Source: Candidatus Thioglobus sp. (lineage in GTDB: Bacteria; Pseudomonadota; Gammaproteobacteria; PS1; Thioglobaceae). From it: 6,864 nucleotides of DNA. Under the pieces are notes generated by a model. It saw nothing but the letters and a program-made list of their open reading frames with translations, was not told the origin of the DNA and searched no databases. Position numbers and translations under genes: made by a program. The stretch's first letter is position 1. Every line of letters begins with the position of its first letter. This document shows, piece by piece, positions 4,192 to 6,864 of this stretch. Location: assembly GCA_003978185.1 (NCBI GenBank), contig QOAH01000099.1, forward strand, positions 1 to 6,864, read 5' to 3'.

Positions 4192-6042
4192 GTGCAAAAC
4201 TACTGGTACAGGCAAGGCTTTATTAAATACTTTTTTATCTTGTTTTTAATTGTTTTTGGTTATCGAATTGTAACTATCAACCAACTTCATGCAGGCGATA
4301 TATCAATACAAGAAAAAGGCAATAAACAGGCTGATGACAAAGTTCGAAATCAGGCTCGTAGAGGGGATATATTGGATAGAAATGGCAATGTGTTGGCCAG
4401 TAATCTTATCTTAAAAAAAGTAAACTTAGACCCAACCCAAGTACAACCAGAGTTCATTCCAAAATTAGCAGAAGCTCTTGAAATACCTGAAAAAGAATTA
4501 CGCTCAGCTATTGCAAAGAAACTAAATCGAAAGGCAGGTAGAAAGCACCTAATTATTAGAAAAAATTTAGAACTAACCAGTCCAATCCTTGAAAACCTTA
4601 ATGATCTCAAAAAGATCAAACTAGAAGTTTGCACAACAAAACAAAAAAAAGTAAAACTTGGATTACTGGACAGGGCTTTAGTAATAGCCAACCTCAAGAA
4701 AGATGATCCTACTTATGTATCCTATACAAATTGTAAAACAAGGAGAATAAATGGCGTTGAGCTAGAAGAAGATACGCGACGATATTATCCAAAATCCGCC
4801 TCATTAGCACCCTTGCTTGGGCGGATTAATCATGATAAACAAGGCGCGTCTGGCATTGAACGTGAATTTGAACATATTCTTGCTGGTCAAAACGGTATAT
4901 TGCAATTAAATTTTGACCAAGAGTCTCAAGGGTCATATTTTAATCCTGTCATGACCAAAAAGGTAAAACATGGAGAGAATATAGAACTGACCATTGACTC
5001 TAATATTCAATACCATGCATATGCTGCCATTAAAAAATCAGTCACTTATCATAACGCCGATTCTGGGTCAGCAATCATACTAGCGCCAAATGGTGAAATC
5101 CTGGCTATGGTTAATTATCCTGCAGATGATCCTAATGAAAAATCCACCTACAATGCTGAAAATTATCGCAATCGTGTGCTTTCCGATAAAGTAGAGCCTG
5201 GATCAACTATGAAGCCGTTTACCATGCTTTTGGCGCTTGACCAAGGGAAGATTAGGGCCACTGAAGATGAATTAATTGATGTCACTAAGCGAATCGGCCA
5301 TATCAAGCCTGATGGTAAATATAAGCAAATGACAATTAAGAAAATCTTACAAAAATCACACAACCTAGGGACTATCAATGTCTCTGAAAGACTAAATAAA
5401 GAAGACATGTACAATACGTGGAAAAAGCTTGGATTTGGGCGCCCACTTGGCTTGATACCAAGTATTGAAAATTCTGGCTCTTTAAGGCACTTTGACTCCT
5501 GGGGGCTGGCTGATAAACGAACATTGTCTTTTGGTCATGGACCGATGGAAACAAATCTAGCGCAGCTAGCAAGAGCATATTTAGTCTTTGCTAATGAGGG
5601 CTCTATTCCGCCTTTAAAACTACTAAAAAATGCTATCCTATTTGATGAAAAGACACAAGTCTTTAGTAAAGAAGCAACCCATAGAATTGCTGAACTGTTG
5701 GATGCTGTCGTTACATGGAAGGGTTCTGGGTATCGAGCACGAATTAAAGGTTATGATGTAGCGGGTAAAACCGGTACGGCAGAAATGGTCATTAATGGAT
5801 CTTATAACAAGAAAGGTGCCAAACGAACTTTCTTTACTGGATTTGTGCCAGTTGAAAAACCAAAATACATCATGGCTGTCAGATTGGATCACCCTAAAAG
5901 ATGTTACAATTATTACAACTCTAACAATAGAGGAAAATGTGAAGGATCAAATTCTGCAGCCATGACATTTAGAAAAGCAATGGAAAATATTTTAAGTAGC
6001 GATCAATCTATTAAAACTAATAAGAAAAAAATAGATCACTAA
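4192..6042 (+). CDS. ftsI: Septal peptidoglycan transpeptidase FtsI (PBP3); start probably lies further upstream
   Basis: Penicillin-binding protein that cross-links septal peptidoglycan with the glycosyltransferase FtsW. From the GTG at 4192 it has 616 residues: a membrane span (about 11-30), the dimerisation/pedestal domain with RRGDILDRNG (57-66) and EDTRRYYP (193-200), and a transpeptidase domain. The active-site motifs are S338-T-M-K341 (EPGSTMKPF), S389-H-N391 and K526-T-G-T (AGKTGTAE). A loop of about 40 residues (145-185) separates KKIKL from INGVEL, where E. coli PBP3 as I recall it runs almost directly on. Another loop (569-586) lies near the C-terminus. The protein's only four cysteines (147, 181, 571, 583) fall in pairs in these two loops. 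GTG is the first standard start codon, but ATT 4135 would add 19 residues with a basic KKKPFK segment and has a better ribosome-binding site. Gene identity is firm. Confidence 0.95.
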   Translation: MQNYWYRQGFIKYFFILFLIVFGYRIVTINQLHAGDISIQEKGNKQADDKVRNQARRGDILDRNGNVLASNLILKKVNLDPTQVQPEFIPKLAEALEIPEKELRSAIAKKLNRKAGRKHLIIRKNLELTSPILENLNDLKKIKLEVCTTKQKKVKLGLLDRALVIANLKKDDPTYVSYTNCKTRRINGVELEEDTRRYYPKSASLAPLLGRINHDKQGASGIEREFEHILAGQNGILQLNFDQESQGSYFNPVMTKKVKHGENIELTIDSNIQYHAYAAIKKSVTYHNADSGSAIILAPNGEILAMVNYPADDPNEKSTYNAENYRNRVLSDKVEPGSTMKPFTMLLALDQGKIRATEDELIDVTKRIGHIKPDGKYKQMTIKKILQKSHNLGTINVSERLNKEDMYNTWKKLGFGRPLGLIPSIENSGSLRHFDSWGLADKRTLSFGHGPMETNLAQLARAYLVFANEGSIPPLKLLKNAILFDEKTQVFSKEATHRIAELLDAVVTWKGSGYRARIKGYDVAGKTGTAEMVINGSYNKKGAKRTFFTGFVPVEKPKYIMAVRLDHPKRCYNYYNSNNRGKCEGSNSAAMTFRKAMENILSSDQSIKTNKKKIDH

Positions 6043-6864
6043 CCTTTTTGAATACCTTCCATGATTTTTTGCTGTGCTTCAAGCGTATCAGCGCTGAAAA
6101 TTTCAGCTTTTATTTTAGCACTTTCTTGACGCTTTTCAGCCGCAGTCAATGCAGACAAAAATTCATCTTTAGCTTGTGTTTCACTTAAATGTGGCACCAA
6201 TCTACATAATTCTTGTAAGCGATCATAAATACCAGATTTATTTTGAAAAGGTTTAATTAAATTCTCTTGAGAGATGTTCTCATCCATTTGTGCTGAGCGC
6301 ACCAATTCTAACAAAACCTCTGATCTTTTAATATTCCTAACTCTCACTTCAACCGTACCATCAGCGAGCACTGGGTAATTAAGTAGTAAACTAATCATTC
6401 TAGACATCAGCGCTTTAACTGCGCTATTCTCTTTAGGGGTTGGATTTGGCGCTTGATAATCATCAGAAAAATCTGAGAAATCAGGCATCTGCGGCTCATT
6501 GTCAATAACTGGGATTGTGTCAAAAGATGTTGATATCGCTTGCTCAGACTGTTGTTTGAAAATAGTTTGAACTTGGTCAACACTTTGCCCAACCACTTGG
6601 GCGACCCCATCAATTAGCTGTTGTTGGTAAATTTCGTAATTGACTTGGTTAATCAATACTGAGACCTTCTCTAAAAATAAAGTTTTTCCCTCAATGGTGT
6701 CAAAATCTATTTCTGCTTTAACATGATCAAATAAAAATTTTGACAAGGTATGAGATTTGTCAATGCGTGCTTCAAAAGCCTTGGTAGATTCTTTTTTAAC
6801 CAAAGTATCCGGATCTTCACCATCAGGCAAGAATAAAAACTTAATGACCAGACCAGCTTTAATG
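6039..6864 (-). CDS. dnaG: DNA primase, C-terminal part (5' end beyond the right edge)
   Basis: Primase makes the RNA primers for replication and is recruited by the DnaB helicase. The frame is open to the window edge, and 274 complete codons are visible. The first visible residues, IKAGLVIK then FLFLPDGEDPDTLVKKE, match the end of the TOPRIM catalytic domain of DnaG (E. coli has FMFLPDGEDPDTLVRKE, from memory). A helical stretch follows, then an acidic, proline-containing linker (PDFSDFSDDYQAPNPTP), then a C-terminal helicase-binding domain beginning near MSRMISLLLNYPVLA. The zinc-binding domain and main TOPRIM metal ligands lie outside. The TTG at 6830-6828 encodes the leucine of FLPDGEDP and is not a start. 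The gene converges on ftsI; its TAG shares bases with the ftsI TAA. Confidence 0.95.
   Translation of the reverse strand, partial: IKAGLVIKFLFLPDGEDPDTLVKKESTKAFEARIDKSHTLSKFLFDHVKAEIDFDTIEGKTLFLEKVSVLINQVNYEIYQQQLIDGVAQVVGQSVDQVQTIFKQQSEQAISTSFDTIPVIDNEPQMPDFSDFSDDYQAPNPTPKENSAVKALMSRMISLLLNYPVLADGTVEVRVRNIKRSEVLLELVRSAQMDENISQENLIKPFQNKSGIYDRLQELCRLVPHLSETQAKDEFLSALTAAEKRQESAKIKAEIFSADTLEAQQKIMEGIQKG

Noticed and set aside
4350..4697. Open frame of 115 codons on the minus strand opposite ftsI
   Set aside because: It lies wholly antisense to well-conserved FtsI coding sequence, shows no recognisable motif and is explained by codon composition.
6828..6830. TTG as a start codon for a separate 263-residue protein
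   Set aside because: The frame is open upstream to the window edge and the codon is the leucine in the conserved DnaG stretch FLPDGEDPDT.

Overview
The window is an AT-rich stretch of bacterial chromosome made of tightly packed housekeeping genes. Gene content and sequence style point to a gammaproteobacterium. MraZ, RsmH, FtsL and FtsI are in the standard order, MraZ closely follows the E. coli pattern, and DnaG carries the FLPDGEDPDT stretch. The low GC and convergent genes sharing stop-codon bases suggest a compact genome, perhaps a marine sulfur-oxidiser of the SUP05/Thioglobus type. That placement is inference and was not tested.

Left part (1-2185): the first 22 codons of a malic enzyme (maeB-like) point left from position 66. 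A lactate-dehydrogenase-like malate dehydrogenase (mdh) points right from position 129. They share a 62-bp divergent promoter region, so two malate-handling enzymes are transcribed back to back. Mdh meets pyrD (class 2, quinone-type dihydroorotate dehydrogenase) tail to tail with a 4-bp overlap.

Middle (2186-2481): a divergent control region lies between pyrD and the cell-division cluster. It holds tandem 10-bp repeats of the form AAAGTGKNNN that look like a MraZ operator, a TATAAA extended -10 inside those repeats, and a 25-codon frame that would encode a tiny one-span membrane peptide just before mraZ.

Right part (2482-6864): mraZ, rsmH, ftsL and ftsI form an overlapping run that is the beginning of the dcw (division and cell wall) cluster. 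MraZ is the cluster regulator, RsmH methylates 16S rRNA, FtsL scaffolds the divisome and FtsI cross-links septal peptidoglycan. The cluster stops after ftsI: instead of murE, the C-terminal part of dnaG (primase) comes in on the opposite strand and overlaps the ftsI stop by 4 bp.

No mobile element, CRISPR array, RNA gene or defence system is visible. The points most worth checking are a probable ATT start codon for ftsI, the MraZ operator and embedded promoter, a cysteine in place of the usual serine base in class 2 PyrD, the small membrane ORF, and cysteine-paired insertions in FtsI.
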